Shown here piece after piece: positions 37,101 through 52,100 of a stretch of 64,000 nt of DNA. Location of the stretch: the NCBI GenBank assembly GCA_914767715.1, contig OU612066.1:26510283-26574282 (forward strand), written 5' to 3'. Position numbers and translations under genes: made by a program. Each line of letters starts with the position of its first letter. Within the stretch, counting starts at the first letter, position 1. The notes beneath the pieces were generated by a model that was not told the DNA's origin, ran no database searches, and saw nothing but the letters and a program-made list of their open reading frames with translations. The stretch is from Membranipora membranacea (Eukaryota > Bryozoa > Gymnolaemata > Cheilostomatida > Membraniporidae).

Positions 37101-40100
37101 CTTTGCGCTGAATCTTTCAAACAGCGTTTGACAACGGTAAGCTCAAAATGCTTGTGTGTGTTCCTGATATCCATTAAGTTCATATTTCATAAAGTTGGTC
37201 TTTTTGTTGAACAGTCAGTGCTTTCTTGACTGGAGATTCAATTTGATCTCTTTAAACCATTATTCGAGGAACATTTTAAAAATTACACCTGTCTTTTTTC
37301 CAGGTATCGAAGCATTCTCCTATTTTAGTGGTGGACCTCTACATGGGACAGGACACAGGTATAAAGCTGGTTGACGAAGCAGTGGTTGAGACAGCTTACA
37401 GTGTGGCAGATAGCCTGCTAAAGGTAAGAGTTCTGTTGTTCTGTCGTTTAGTCGATCGCTTCATCCTTACTTACTAATTAAGAAAAGAAAATGAGCAAAT
37501 ATGTCAGATTTGGTAGGCTATTTGTATTTGAGCTTATGTTTTTTTTTGGTCATCATACCTTAGCTCAGACTTTTCCATACTAGTAAACTAGCAACTAGTA
37601 AGCAGCACTCTTTGTGTAAAATACAAGTTCTCAGGCCCGTGTTTTATAATGGAAACAACGATATTAACATAGAGGGGTGGGGAAAGTTTGCCATCTCGCA
37701 CATGCATACAATAGCTTATTTATTAAGGCTAGCTAATGCTTACTCACCCTTTTACTTAATAAAGATTCCAACCTCAGACATCCAACATTACATGCGAGCT
37801 AGCATTAAGACATCCCTAACCAGCTTAACTTAACCCTAGCCTATAATTATTAACATCCCGAGAGAATGTAGCCAAAGATTTAATATCATGAGTTTTTTAT
37901 ATCATGAGTTTTTTAAAATAATAAACTCACCCTTTTTTACATAATAATTATTCAACCTTCAGACAGCCAACATTAAGTGCTTGGTACCATCAAGTCACTC
38001 CCGAACCAGCTAAACTAAAGTCTAGTTAACATGGCATAACATTAGCTGAAGATTAAATGACATCAGTTTTACGTGTTTTATTCTTACAGAAAGGATCAGA
38101 TAGGCTGAGAGGCAGGGATGTCACTGCTAAGGTGTGTAAGCTGCTCGATCAGGCATTCGCTGCCGCCTGGAAGAAGGAAATCAATGACACCACCTCACTC
38201 GGAATCGTCAAGAAGCTGCTAAGCTGGGATAACTTCCTTCTGATCTGGCAGTATTTCAGTAAGTATATAGTCCGGAGCTGGTCCCAGACTTCTGCACAAG
38301 TTTCCCTGTTGTTGCGCATAAATTGTAGACTCAGACTGAAGACTTGCTAATCTCCATTGGTCTAAGTGAGATACTTGTATGCTTCGTTTTATTTTGTAAT
38401 TTTCATGTTTGGTGTTTCATTAGATGGTTTGAATCAAGTGCAAAAGAAGATGATTCAACGAGAAAACTTGCATCACATTGACGTGGCCACTCATGCTATA
38501 GAGACCATATACAAGGAGATGAGATATGGGGAGCTAAAAGTGCATGTCTTCAAATATCTGCTCCGTAACAGGCATGAAATACTCGAGCTCAGCCAGATCT
38601 CCTCAAAGCTGAACAAAAATGAATTCCAAAGAGCATTCAATGACAGGCAGGTAGAACTGGAAATCTACGGAAAGTTTGTGGATGATACCAGCAAATTCTG
38701 GACCATATTCAGATTTATTGTTGAGATCAAAGGTAATTTTATATAATCATATGCTTTTTTGTTTTACATCTGTAGGATATACATGTCAACTTTTGTTTCT
38801 CTGACAGACTAAATCTGATGGGTTTCAAAAAAATCGAAAGCATAAATTCAACGATGGTCACATGATTTTGACATCACAATTATCTTAGCAGTTGCTCTCT
38901 TCTATCAGTGCCAGAAACCGCGTAAATAAAGCAAAATATTTCGTTTATGATAATTTAGATTCTAAGACCATCCAATCATGGCTGCAACGAGATATTGACG
39001 GAGTTCAACTGCAGGACCTTGTTCACCACAAGACAAAAGAAGTGATCAGTCCTGTGATACCACAACAGATCCGGGCAATCTTACCAGAATTCCTTGAGCT
39101 CATCAAGCGTCCAATCTTCAAACAAGAGTTTGAGAGAAGAGTAGTTAAAGCTGATGGTCAAGAGTTGGCCGCAGTAGCGAATATTCACAGGGATGCTGTG
39201 GGCGGATATGCTAAGATTATACAGTCTATAACAGGAGGTATGTGTGTATTGTCAATACAGCTCTTAGTAGTGTGTTTATAGCCATTCTAACCAACTTTGT
39301 TTTTACTGTATGGGTGTGGCTCACTAGCTTAGGCTTGGAAATGTTTAATGTTATACTAAGTTGTTGTTGGCTATTACTTTCAGGAACGATCACTATCACT
39401 CAGCTAAACTCATTGAAAGACGAGTCCTTCAAGGGCTCTAAGCATAAACTGCTCCAGGAGTTACCTTACATGATAAGAGAAAGGAAGACTTGTCAGGAGA
39501 GGGTGAAGCAAGCAGAGATATGTATTGATCTACAGCAGTATCGAACTGGAGCGGAGACTATGCTGAAACTGAAAGATACATTCAACCTGCAGGGTGATTT
39601 TACTGACATGGAACAAATCCAAGCAGAGGTATGTTGAACTTGCCCTTTTTGTTTCTAGTGTGAGAAAACCTTGATGTGCCCAAATATTCAGTCCGCCTCT
39701 GCTGCCCTCTTGCGCTAACCGCGAATACTAGAAGAAGTGCTTGGTGCACTATTTTTAAGAGTAAGGTACTCGATAAATTCAGCCATGTTGTAAAACCTCA
39801 ATCTTCATCATTGGCAGGGTTTCTATTCTATTGACAGGGTTTGGTGTTTTGATATGACACCAAATTGGTTCCTTATCACTCCATAGTTTTCTCTGTGCAA
39901 ACTTATAGACAGTTTTCCAAGCTCCAATTTAAGCCTCTATTCGGAGTTGTCCTCTCTCCAGTTTGGTACTTTTAACCCACACCGCATAGGAAAAAGGAGC
40001 TGAAAAGAGGGTTATCTTGAAAACCGCTTATAATACGGTAAAATGATCTTTGATTCAGAATCTGCACCATAGAAATCTAACAGGGACATATTTTGAGAAA

Positions 40101-43100
40101 TCATTTTAGTATTCGGATAGTCATCGGGTTTGCGAACCAATATCATGGAATTTTTCATGAATTTCGTCACTAAAGTTGAGATTTATGTCCCACAGGTTTT
40201 GGATGGTGCAGATTCTGAATCAAAAATCATTTTTATCTTATTATAAGCGGATTTCAAGATAACCCTCTTTTAAGCTCCTTCTCCTATGCGGCTTTGGTTG
40301 AAAGTACCAATCTAAAGAGAGGACAACTCCGAACAAGGGCATAAATTAGAGCTCAGAAAACTGACTATTGCAAGATATCCAACCTCTTATTTCTCTTGTA
40401 GACAACCGATGATCTTGAACTTCAAGCAATAAGCAAAGCTATTGTAAAAAGTGCATCATCACTGAAAGGGATATCTTCAATACAGATTAGATGCTTGCAT
40501 GCCTTCACCCAATGCCCTGATTTCATCGAATGGGTGCGCAAAGAAGTACCAAGTGAGTTATCTACAATTATAGAAAAATGAGCTGAAATAAGTTTGATAA
40601 TAGTGTGCATGTTAATCAAACTTCCCTTTCGATTGCATCAATTTTCTCATAGGATGGATTATCTCCAGGTTCTTAAAGACTTAGTTTGAGGCTGCTCTTT
40701 TGTATCACATCTTATTCTCCATATTTTATTCTATCATGTGAGCGATTTTCAGCTTTAGAATCCAAATATTGAGGAAGTTATGGCCTCTCAAACTTACAGG
40801 GTGATTGCCTTCAATCGGCATTGGGAATAAGCGGATGTTTCCCCTGGGGTACGTCACAACCATAGACATATGTTTTGTCTATGGTCATACTTATTATGAG
40901 TTAATGCACTAATAATCACACAGATAAGATGATGATCAAAATTCAGACCTGGGTGGGAATCGAACCCGAGTCCACATACCTATAGGCAATGAAGCTACCA
41001 CGCCACTTGGACCAACCATTGGTCCTTGGACAACCGTTACACACATAGAGTTATTAATAACTCTATGGTTACACATCTGAACATTTTGATCATCAACATC
41101 TTTCTTCCTGTATCGTAATAAGTATGATGGTTGTGACGTACCATAGGGATGGCCGGCTGATTCCTACTGCCGATAAATGGCCGTCACCTTAGAAATTTGA
41201 GAGGCCATAACTTCCTCAATATTTGGAATTCACTGACATGATAGAATAAAATATGGAGAATAAGATGTGATACAAAAGAGCAGCCTCAAACTAAGTCTTT
41301 AAGCATGAGATACGTTGTTATTTCACAGAGAAAGACATCAGTAACTTTGTGGATCTGGCCAACACCACTCTGGGAGAAGACGATCTCGCTGCTCAGAAGA
41401 TCAGATATCTGAGAAATGCCCTCACTGGTTACACACCTTTACTGTATGAGTTTGATGAGACAAAACTCAACTTTGATCAGTTCATGGAGAAATGCCAGAG
41501 AATCTGGACAAGTATGGAGAAGAACAAGGACCTACCCGAAAATCTGGTCAGTAAAAGTCTTCAGTAGCTTCTTTTTATCCATAAGGAGTGCGCCATTTTC
41601 ATTTATTATGTTATCCTCCATTTAACGAGTAAGAACATTTGATGTCCGTTTCTGTTTTCAGTTGGAGTCTGCCCGTGAGCTTGATTGGTTAAAGAAAGTG
41701 AAGAGTCACTTCGGCAGTGTCGAGATTGCTTCCATGGCTCAGGCTACTGCTATCAATCAGACAGGTGTCTACGAAGTTGGAAATATTTACTACAATCGCA
41801 GCAACAATATTCAGTTTAAGGTAAGCTCACTATGCATATTGCTTGTTGAAAACCTTAACAGAACTGAGATAAGTCCCTGTTGAAGCCAAGCTTTCACCTT
41901 AAGGTAGAGACACGGGGGTCAGCAAATATCAACTTTCTATACACCGTTGGAAAGCTGCCGAGCTACTGATCACTAAGAGCTCATCAGAAATAACAGTTTT
42001 CCCCGAATTGCACACCACAGAATGTTTTGGGCATTCTGTGGTGCGCTATTCAATTAAAACTGTTAGGCAGTACCATTTTCGGTTGGCATTTCCTGTTTAC
42101 ACTATGCTTAATCAATGCGGCTTCGTTGTGAGAATTTTTTTAAATATTTTTTCTGACCAAAGTAATGGTCAATTTGGCGGCATGTTTGGCGTTATGGAAA
42201 AATGACCTTTGACGGTCTGGGCCGATCTTGATAAATTTTTTATACTGCTGAAAATTGGAGTGTGTGTCTTTCGGTGGAAAATAGCAAAAAATTTGGTTAT
42301 TACTTATTTAATCTATCTCAAATCGTTGCTTAAAATTTCACATTATTTCTTCAAATTTAAAAAATCACCTACATCATGACGTGACGTAAAAAGCCACTTT
42401 GGGCGCATCATATATTATTTTCAACCAAAAATAAGGATGAACTATACCTCTAAGAATAAATATAACCTGATTCGAAATTTCTAGCAATCAAATTAGCTCA
42501 GCCATACGCTTTGCTAAAAACAGCCTTTTTGACCTCATTTCCTTGATAAAATGACGCAATGTCATCCAATCACATTTCTGATGAGCTCTTAGCGATCAGT
42601 AGCTCGGCAGCTTTCCAACGGTGTATAGAAGGTTGATATTTTCTGACCCCTGTGTCTCTACCTTAAAGATTACCTTGGCTTGCCCACCTCTAAAAAATTG
42701 TGCACTAAGAAGGCAACTTCATAGAGTGTGTATGTTAGTGTTACCATATGGTCATTGGTGATTGGCATGGAATAGCCAAAAGATGAAAACCATGATTTAC
42801 TTCAAACTGCAGTCTTTGGATGACGTTATAAACCTTACCTGTGAACTGGAGGAAAAGAAGGTGGATGGTAATAATATGGAAGTGAAGACGGGGGCAAGGA
42901 AACCTAAGAAGTATAAATACGCTGATCTGAAAGATCTTCAGAGCAGGCTGACATTAGTGGCTGGAGAGAGACAAAAGGAAAACAAGGAAATCATCCAGAA
43001 ATTTGATGCTGTGAGTATTTCTGTTATTTAAACTGTCATATTTCGGTACATCAAGACGAATATTGTCAGCCTTGAAAGGAGGCGTAACCGAGATTGCAAC

Positions 43101-46100
43101 TGTATCTGAACTCAACTTTGAGCACCTCCCATAAGAAAACATCTCATATTCTTTGGGCGAGAACAAGACTAAGAAGTAAGAACATCAGCTATACAGACAA
43201 AAGTTTGAATATATGTTGTTTTGTAGATGAGAGATGATATTGAGAACCTTGCCCGAGCCTATTTAGAGATCAGACGTGAAGGGTGTATCCAGTTTGATGA
43301 TCTCTTAGTGAGGATCCACTGCAACCCTAAAACTATCAGTGTGGAGCTCAAGCTACAATCCATAGATGAGTCTATCATAGCTCGGCCCACGCCCAGCTCC
43401 TCATCAGGCAGACATTGCAGGGAACTTTACCATTTCTTCAATAAATGCATTGACGACTGGAAGAAGAAAATGGCTGAGCAGAGATGGTGAGTGTTTAATC
43501 AAAGAAAAAAGACTTTAATGATCGCATGGTTTACGATAGATGTGGGAAGACCTATATATAGTAAGGTATGGTTTTTGGAAACATAGAGGCCTTGTGTCTA
43601 TTTCTTGTTCATAAAATGGATGACATCTGATGTTCTCTAGCCAAACATCAAATTGGATTTCAATAGCCTGTATTTAAACTTTTAGCACCAACCCTACACT
43701 GAACTTCTTCACAACAGAACAGCTGGTTGTTCTCAGAAAAGAGCTTGGAAGATACAATGACAAAGGAGATGCACAACTTTTGCATCAGGTAAGGCACACT
43801 TATCATAATCCTTACTCCATTTACGGCATTACACATACATAATAGAAAACTATGTTTGATTTCATTTCCCGAGTTCTACCATACAATATTTATTTTCCTC
43901 TTGAAAGACTCTTCCACTGCTAGCGATGATACACACAGAAAACCCAGAAAGGCTTTTGACAATCCTCAAAGACTATCAAGAAGTGTCCATGGAGGTTGAA
44001 GAAGAAGCAGCCCCCGCTGAGGAAATGGATACGGGTATTTTGACCCATGATAAGATGACTTCAACGCAGCAAGACACTGTGTATGAGTTGATGGATGATT
44101 TGGAATGTTCCCAGGAGATGGCTGTGTTAGCTCTTGTTGAGCTTGGAGACTCTCAAAGTTTTGGTAAGGGTCATACTAGTAACAGCCACTTAATGGTGGA
44201 AGAGCATCACTTACATTGTGCCTCCTTTTTTTACCAGTCACTGTCACACGATGATTTGCCATAAAATCCTCCACATATTCACGAGTTACTCTAGCTGCAT
44301 ATCATGAGATAAGGGGCTATGTCAAAAACTACCAGTATGTAATACATGCTGACCTATTAGGAGTCGAAATCTTAAATAGGCCAAGCTTTTGTTGCGATAT
44401 TTTTGTTAAAACTCCAAAATGTATTATCTTGTGTTTGTGTCGAATTGATAGCAAAGAATTATAATATTATAATAATCATAATTATCTCTTTTTTGCTACA
44501 AATTACGGGGTTTTTTTATTTGAAGAGGTTTACAGGGAATGGATCGAGAATTACACTCCTCCAGAGCCTGAACCTGAACAAGACAGACCTCGTCCCACTT
44601 CCAGAGCTCTACAGACTGCTGATGACCTCAGACGTAGTCTACTAGCAAGTCACAAGTATGTTTTAAGACTCCTACACCAAAATGTTTCATGACAGATGTT
44701 AAAACCAATTGGCCAAAAGATGAACACAAATCACAAAATATTGAAAATTCAGTTGAGGCATTGGTTGCGCTGCGTCTATTTGCCGCATCTTTGCTCTATA
44801 TTTTGGCAACGCAACTTTGGGTCTTGTCTCGGAACCATCACAATTCACACAAAGGGTACAATATGAAACAGAACGTTACTATATGCTGCAGGCCTATTCA
44901 TTTGGCCTACAATGTTTTTTTTCAGTCAGCTATCATCCCTCGAGCTACGACTAGAGCGATTGTGGATGGGATTTATAGAGAAGACAGGACAGACAATCAA
45001 TGACTACCTCGGTATTCCTCACCTTGTTCACCTCCTCGATGAGCTCAACAGTAAGTGGTATACTTTGAGTGCGCTTAACACAAACAGCTTATGTAATAAC
45101 ATAATGTTAGACCAATGAGGGAGTTTATTGATTAGACTATACCCCTATCCTGTTTTAGTGATTTTTATCAGGTCTATTGTTTGCCATATACATTTCTAGA
45201 GCCGAGACTGGAGAAAATGAGCAAGCCCAGAGAGAAGCCTAATTGGTTAGAAAGAGGAAGACCTAATCTCATAGCTGTGCCTGCGAGTAAGTCATCATTC
45301 GTAATATCTGATACAAATGGAGTGCTATGAGTAGATCATGGCTACATGTGTGCAGCTGAGTGGAGTAGAAATTTACCCATTTACTTCATACAAAACAACT
45401 TATAGGTTTAAAGATAATTTAGAAGCGAAAAACTAAATAATATGATGGTCTATGATCATCTTTTCTTATTGGTTAATGAAATGTGGGGAATGTATTGCAT
45501 AACGCTATATCAAGTTAATTGGACAATTTTAGGGCGTACATATCAGATGGTGCTGACTGTATATGAAGCCGACAGAATGGAAGTTTATCCAACTAGGAAT
45601 GAGGTTCTGATCTGTACCAAGAACACAAGACATGAAGAGGTTAGAAGGATAACGCACTATCTGTATATTCTTGACACATCTATGTTCTTTTAATATTGGA
45701 TAAGGGATAGCGAGGCTCAAATTTGGTAGCTTGTTGCTATGTCAATGTTATCTACCTCTAATACAATCCTTCCTCTTCCAAAAAGTTTTCTAATATGTTG
45801 TCATGAGCTATTAACAGGAGCATGCTTCCAAAATTTAGAACAACAACTTTGATGATGTCTGCTATACGGATATTTACTAATTCTATGTATGATGCCAATA
45901 ATAATAATTTATGATATAACTTTGGTTGAGGCGGTCCATCTTTGCATATATGAAACATTAATCTCCCTCTATAATCCACACTCTAGTAAGGTTTCAACGG
46001 AATGTAAAATGTTAATATGCTTTTGTAATCCAGGTTGAGATATTTTTGAGTCGAGCTCTATCAGACAGATACTCATTCTACTGTATGGTAGATTGTCATC

Positions 46101-49100
46101 TACTAGAGTTTGAGATGTGTAGATACATACAGAGAAGAGTGGTAGAATCAGATGAACCCAACAGGGTCAAAGACTATGGCCTGGCCTTTATATATCAGGT
46201 AAAGTACTAATACTAACAACTGCACATTGTTGTGCCGAGATATAGCTGTGTTGTTTGGCTATGTGATAACTTTCATAGGTTAGTCAGGAGTAATACAATT
46301 GGAAAATGTTAAACTATCAGACTGGCCTTAGTATCATAGTGATGTTAATCTTTAGTTCACTTATGGGTGCTCTGCCGGGGCACTACCGCATTTTTCACTT
46401 AAGCCCATCAACACTCATGACTAGTGACAGTATGATAGCTTAGTCTCTAATTTTATAACTGGTCTAAGTTTGTTAGCATAGAGAAATTGCTTCATAAATC
46501 AAGATGATAATTAAATGTTGTGGTTTTCTATTCTAAAGACATGATTATATAATCCACCAAATTCGTGTTTTAGTTTGGCTCTGAAAGATGACAGCAGACA
46601 CTTTTTTAACTCTTTTAATTCATCTCATATTCTTGTTTTCTGTACAGGAGGAAGTGAAGGAGTCTAGAATCAGAGCTTATCTAGATAAATATCTGGTGAA
46701 GCATACAGAGTTAGCGGCAGAAGAAAGAATCAGAGAATATGTACTACAGATGCTGATAGTGCCTGATACTGTGACTAAATCAGCCTGTATCACTGACCCT
46801 CACAGGTAAGCTTTTGGTTCACTGACATCACATACCCTTACAGGTACGCTGATGTTCCCCACTTATCTAAATTGTACACAGAGTAGATGGACATTGACCG
46901 TTTGCTCTTCACCACAATTGACATCTTATATGTAGTTGGAGCCTGATGTTTCTATTTGGAAAGCTGTCATTCAACAGAATTTGAAATCATTACTCTTTAC
47001 TCTTTTTTGTTTCCCCGATGCCTGGTTATTTCTATGTGCTTATAGTGAATGTTTACCCAACTCATTTAACATAGAGTAGTTGGTTTTGATAACCTCCAGG
47101 TGGACACCCAATCATGATATGATACCGTACCTAAAAGGAAAGCTGCAAGTACGTATCTGAATTCCGCGGTTTTGTTTTTAGATCGAATGCCAGACTGATT
47201 CGCTCTCAGAGAGCCGGTGTAGGCAAGTCACTGCAGAGAGACAACCTCGTCCAGAACCTGAGAGATCATCTCAATATTCGTACTGGTGAAGATCTCACAA
47301 TACCTGTGTACAAATCTATCAATACCGACACAATCATCAACATACTCTCTATGAGGCTAGGTAAGTGTGCTGTGTGGTAAATGGTCACTACCCTTCACAA
47401 GCCACCTGCGCTTAAGGAGGCCTGTTAAATAGGGCGGTCAAATAAGACCTAGTGTAAAGAAAGGGAGAAAAAACCTGATCGTTTGAGCGCTAATTTTTTG
47501 TGCTGTAGTTTACCAACTATGCTCTAAAAGTTTCCTGTACAATCTTTGGTATTGCTGTATAAATTTGTGCAATTGATATTGTTCTTAACTTCTAGTTATC
47601 CTACTATTTTACATGAGGGCTCAACCCGCACAATTGAGTAGATAACTCTAAAATAAACTCCATTATAGCTAATTATTTTTACAAAACATAATAACAAAGT
47701 AACAGTTTGTTACGCATTGAATGCAATATAACTAGCTAAACATGGAACAAACCATTTGCTAGGCAATGGTTACTCAGATGAACGAGCCCATCATACAATA
47801 CATCTGGACATTGCCCATGAAGTGGACCAGGGAGTAGACAACTTTCTGTTCAACCTGATCATACTGGGGAGTATAGTGAATTCAGAAGGTGCTGTGTGGC
47901 AGGCTCAACAAACACAGTATTACGTCATCGAGTGTATGCCTTTCTCAAAGAGAAAGGTAAGTCTGATTACACGAACCTTATTTGTGAAATTATCTCTGAG
48001 GATCTGTCAACTGATCATTGGAAACTATATTACACTTTGGCCTACATACACTGTATACAAAATTTGGTTGAGATCAAGGGAATCATCAGCTGATTAGATT
48101 CAAATACTCTAGCCTCTACTTGCCCTCAGCTCTCACAAGCTCCGGAGATAAATGACTTCACGTCCTTCCAATTCAAAAAGGTTGTATGTAACAACTAGCC
48201 ACTGATAGAGTTCTTTTCAGTGCTACTAGAAAACGGCATGTTTAGCTCAGCGTAAAAATTGCTGACTATTTCAAGCATCAACAACTGTGACCTAGTTACA
48301 TTTATACGAATTTATGGATCAGTGGTAAAATTCACAGCAAGGCCACTTGTGGAGATATTTCAACAGTATATAAATATGTGTCAGTAACATAGATATAAAA
48401 ACAGTATAAATAGGACATTGTTTCCAACCGTTTAAACCCTTCAGCTGTGGAATCAGCTATGTTATACTTTGTAATTTTGTGTTTCATTGTTTTAGAAAAT
48501 ATGACCTGAGTTGCAAAGTTTGTGCAGTGTAAGATGTGGACATGGTTGATTGGCCGTCCTTGTCAGAAAATTATTCAATTAAAGTTGCATATGTTCAGAG
48601 ATCCACTCATTTCATCTTGTTGTTTTTGCTTACAGGATAGAAGCAGCGCCCATGAAGTACTGGACTTCCTACCCACAATCCCCTGTATAACTCCTGAAGA
48701 CGCGCTCCAGAACTACAAACAGAGGGTTCCTGAGGGTTTGTTTTTTCTCATTCTATTTTTTTCGTCTCATAGACATATAGCTTGAATCCCCTGTATCAAC
48801 GGAATCTTTTTAATATTGTGTCTAGCCATATTAATAAACAAAATACCGTGATCAAAATTACTCACAGATTTCATTGAGCAAACTCTGCGCACAACAGAGC
48901 CAAAAAATAGATAGCTGAATTCCATTTTTGGTATTTCTCCAAGTTGTATTTTTCCAATTTGTAGATCAGTTTATTGGATTTGATCTACGCGTACTCCATG
49001 AATTGGAGTTTCAGGTCGCCCTTAAGTTCCTCCAGAATAAAGATAATAACAGTCTTGAGTATCCAACCAGACACGGCTGTTTCATGGAGGAAAATGGTGA

Positions 49101-52100
49101 ACGGAAGCCAAACTGGGAAGAGCCAGACTTTGACAATCCAGAACAAGCCCTAATCCTGCTGATCAAGTAAGATATGGTTACTTCTGTGGGGAGGTGACCT
49201 TGTCTATAGCCTACGCGTTGTGGTACTTTCGTTTATACCTCCAGTAGTTCAAGAATCATACATGTGCGAAATGGTAGGAATTGAGTTTTCCCAGTGGAAT
49301 ACCCCCCCCCCCCCCCTTATAACACTTAAAGCCAACCGATAAAAATGTATAATCTGTTAAGAGACTTTTCAGAATTAACATCAAACTCGAATTTCTAACC
49401 TGATCCAGTACTGTTATTCCTGCTACATAGTGCTAAAATACCTATATATGACAAACTTTCTAGTTTGAACAATCTATATTCCTAACAGTCACTGTGGATT
49501 GACGAGACCCTCCTGGAGCGAGTTGAGACATTATGTATACTTCCTGAGTAACCAGCTAATTAAGATACAGAACTCACCATACACATGGCCTGACAGTGCT
49601 GATGATCTGCCAGGATTCAGGAAATTTGTAACTACATTCATGTTTAGGATGGCTGGGGTATGTCCATAGATATAACATAAGACTAGCCTCAGGTTTACAG
49701 CTCTCAGATGCATAGTGTTCAGTGCTAGGTTTCGTGTGCTTGAAATTATTAGAGTGATTGTGAGGGAATCAGGTTTTTGATATCATTCTAGAGTTCTCAG
49801 TCTAATATAGAAAACTGCTATAAGGTTTATTATCAGCAAGTGCCCAAGTTTCACCTAATTTTGGAAGGTAATAAAAAGGTTCTATTTTGTATAATATACT
49901 ATCATTAGAATAGTACCTATTTGGTACCTTCACATCTCAACTTTAAGTGAAAAAGAGTTGAAACTGGGCCATACTTTGTTAATGAACCTTATAGCAGCTT
50001 TCTAAATTAGACTGAGAACTCCAGAATGCTAACAAAAACCTGATTCCTTCACAATCACGTTAAAGTTTAAGTTGGGATTTTATTAAATCCAAACAGCTCT
50101 TAGTGCCGTACTCAGCTATATAAAAGACTCACTGATATGAAAATTACTACAGAAGTGAATATACAGTATTATCCATTGATTCTCAAACATTGACATGAAA
50201 GTTTTTTCCTGTTGTACTTATAGGATTTTGCAACCCGATCACTGAAAATAGCTGAAGAGACACCAGGAGCTAACCTAGAGGTAGGTTTGGTTAAGTACTA
50301 CCTGCTTAGCTCCTCTGCTGGAATGCTACCAGCGAGAAATGTATGCACAATCTGATATTATCAATACCATGAAGAGGCTGAAAAGATTAATATTTGGCAG
50401 TGTCAATGTCCATCTCATAAGTTGGTTTACAATACTGTCTCCCTTTAAATTGTGCAAGAGGACAACTTAACAACGTATTGAAATTTTCTAGGCGCAGTTG
50501 CGAATATTCTGACATATTGTCCAAATATTCTGACTCAATTTTGACATACGACAGTAGAACTCTTTCTTCTTTATTATAGTCTGAGACAGGGGAGGACAAT
50601 GATCTATTAGCTCAACTCGAGATGAAGAGGACATGGGAAAGTGTCAACAATCCTTATCTCTTCTTTAATGAAGACGGAGCTACCATCACCCCACTAGGAT
50701 TCTCTATCAAGATTGAGTCCTGTATGTAATATGTACAAGACTGTCTGATGCTGAACTCTGTTGAGGTCTTCAAGATTAGGTCCTGCGCTTGAACTCCATG
50801 AAAAGCCATAGAAGATGGTTGAATTGTAGTGAAAAAAGTTATGGAGAAGTATCACTAAAACGAAGCTAATCTGGTGGAATTTGAAAAAATCTTTTAACCA
50901 GCTGTTGCGCTGAATCATTCAACCTGACTCCCCTACGTATTGTTAAGTATTGTCACCCAGTGTATGTATCTCAAAGACTAGGCAAATACTTATCTGTGTT
51001 ATTTTGTTTGTAGTGGCTAAGCCATGTGACCTGGTGGATTGTAATACTGGCGAAGTTCTAATGCCAAAAGCCATCAGCAGAGAACTAAAGAGAGCGCTGG
51101 ATCAGACTGAAATCAAACTCTCTGAAAACTTTGATAAGCTTGGACGGTGAGTTTATTCTATCAAGGTCCATATGCTATGAGTTTTGTAGAGATGAGATAA
51201 TTCTTTACTGAAAGACTGATGAAGACCTGTAATTTATGACACCTGATTATTTTGTAGACAAGCACAGTTACAGAAGTTACGGAGTATAGTAGTGAGGGAT
51301 ATACAGCTCTACACTTCATCATCTCGAGGTGGATATAAGACTAAAGTACAAATGTTCGCTCAGGGAGATGATCCAGATCCAAACTATGTACTCACAATGG
51401 ATAACGCTAAGAAACTACTCGCTATACACCAAAGACTCAGGTAGACTTTTAGCAATTTGTATTATTGTTCCTTCCATTGCAGTTTGATACCCAAACTTGA
51501 TAAGCTATAGCATCTGAACATGAAAAGACTGCCCATGACTGAAGTTTCTGGAAGATAAATGCTGTGTTCACTAGGACTACATTAATAATCGATCTCTAAA
51601 TATTTCAATTTGTAGGGTGAACATTCCAGTAATAATTATGGGAGAGACAGGCTGTGGTAAAACTAAGCTGATAGAGTTCATGTCTAAACTACAAACACCT
51701 ACAGATCTCAGAGCAGAACTCACTACTATGATCATTGTTAAGGTACGTCGATATCATCTAGATCATTGATTTTCTTTCCTAGAATCAAAAGAAAAAAATG
51801 GATACCAATAATTATCACTGAAATCAGGTTAGCATCCAAGCTGCTCCTCTGGTACATTTAATCTGTTATTAAAGGCGTAGAGAACTTTCATTCTCAGTAT
51901 TCATCCCTTTGGGATCCTTTAGTCAAAGTGCGCATTACTTGGCACCAGAATGTGCGGCTCGTGCAAATCCTCAAGTGATCATGATACTGAAAATCTTTTC
52001 CATCAGAAACCGTGAATGCCTGGAAGTCATGCCCTTCTCCTAGTTGGTTCTACCTGATATAATCGCCCGCCCTCTACCTGAAGAGTAAAATTACTCACAG

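Larger units (their letters stand above)
40677..41298. mobile_element. TTAA-flanked foldback MITE, RNF213 intron 25
   Basis: Inverted arms begin AGACTTAGTTTGAGGCTGCT and stay similar for roughly 190 bp with small indels. TTAA stands immediately outside both ends (40673-40676 and 41299-41302), the target of piggyBac and Kolobok transposases. The central part holds a tRNA-like B box and two tiny CATAGA palindromes. Confidence 0.8.

Noticed and set aside
40944-41018. Functional tRNA gene on the minus strand
   Set aside because: The B box is good but acceptor and T stems do not pair and no clear anticodon arm forms.
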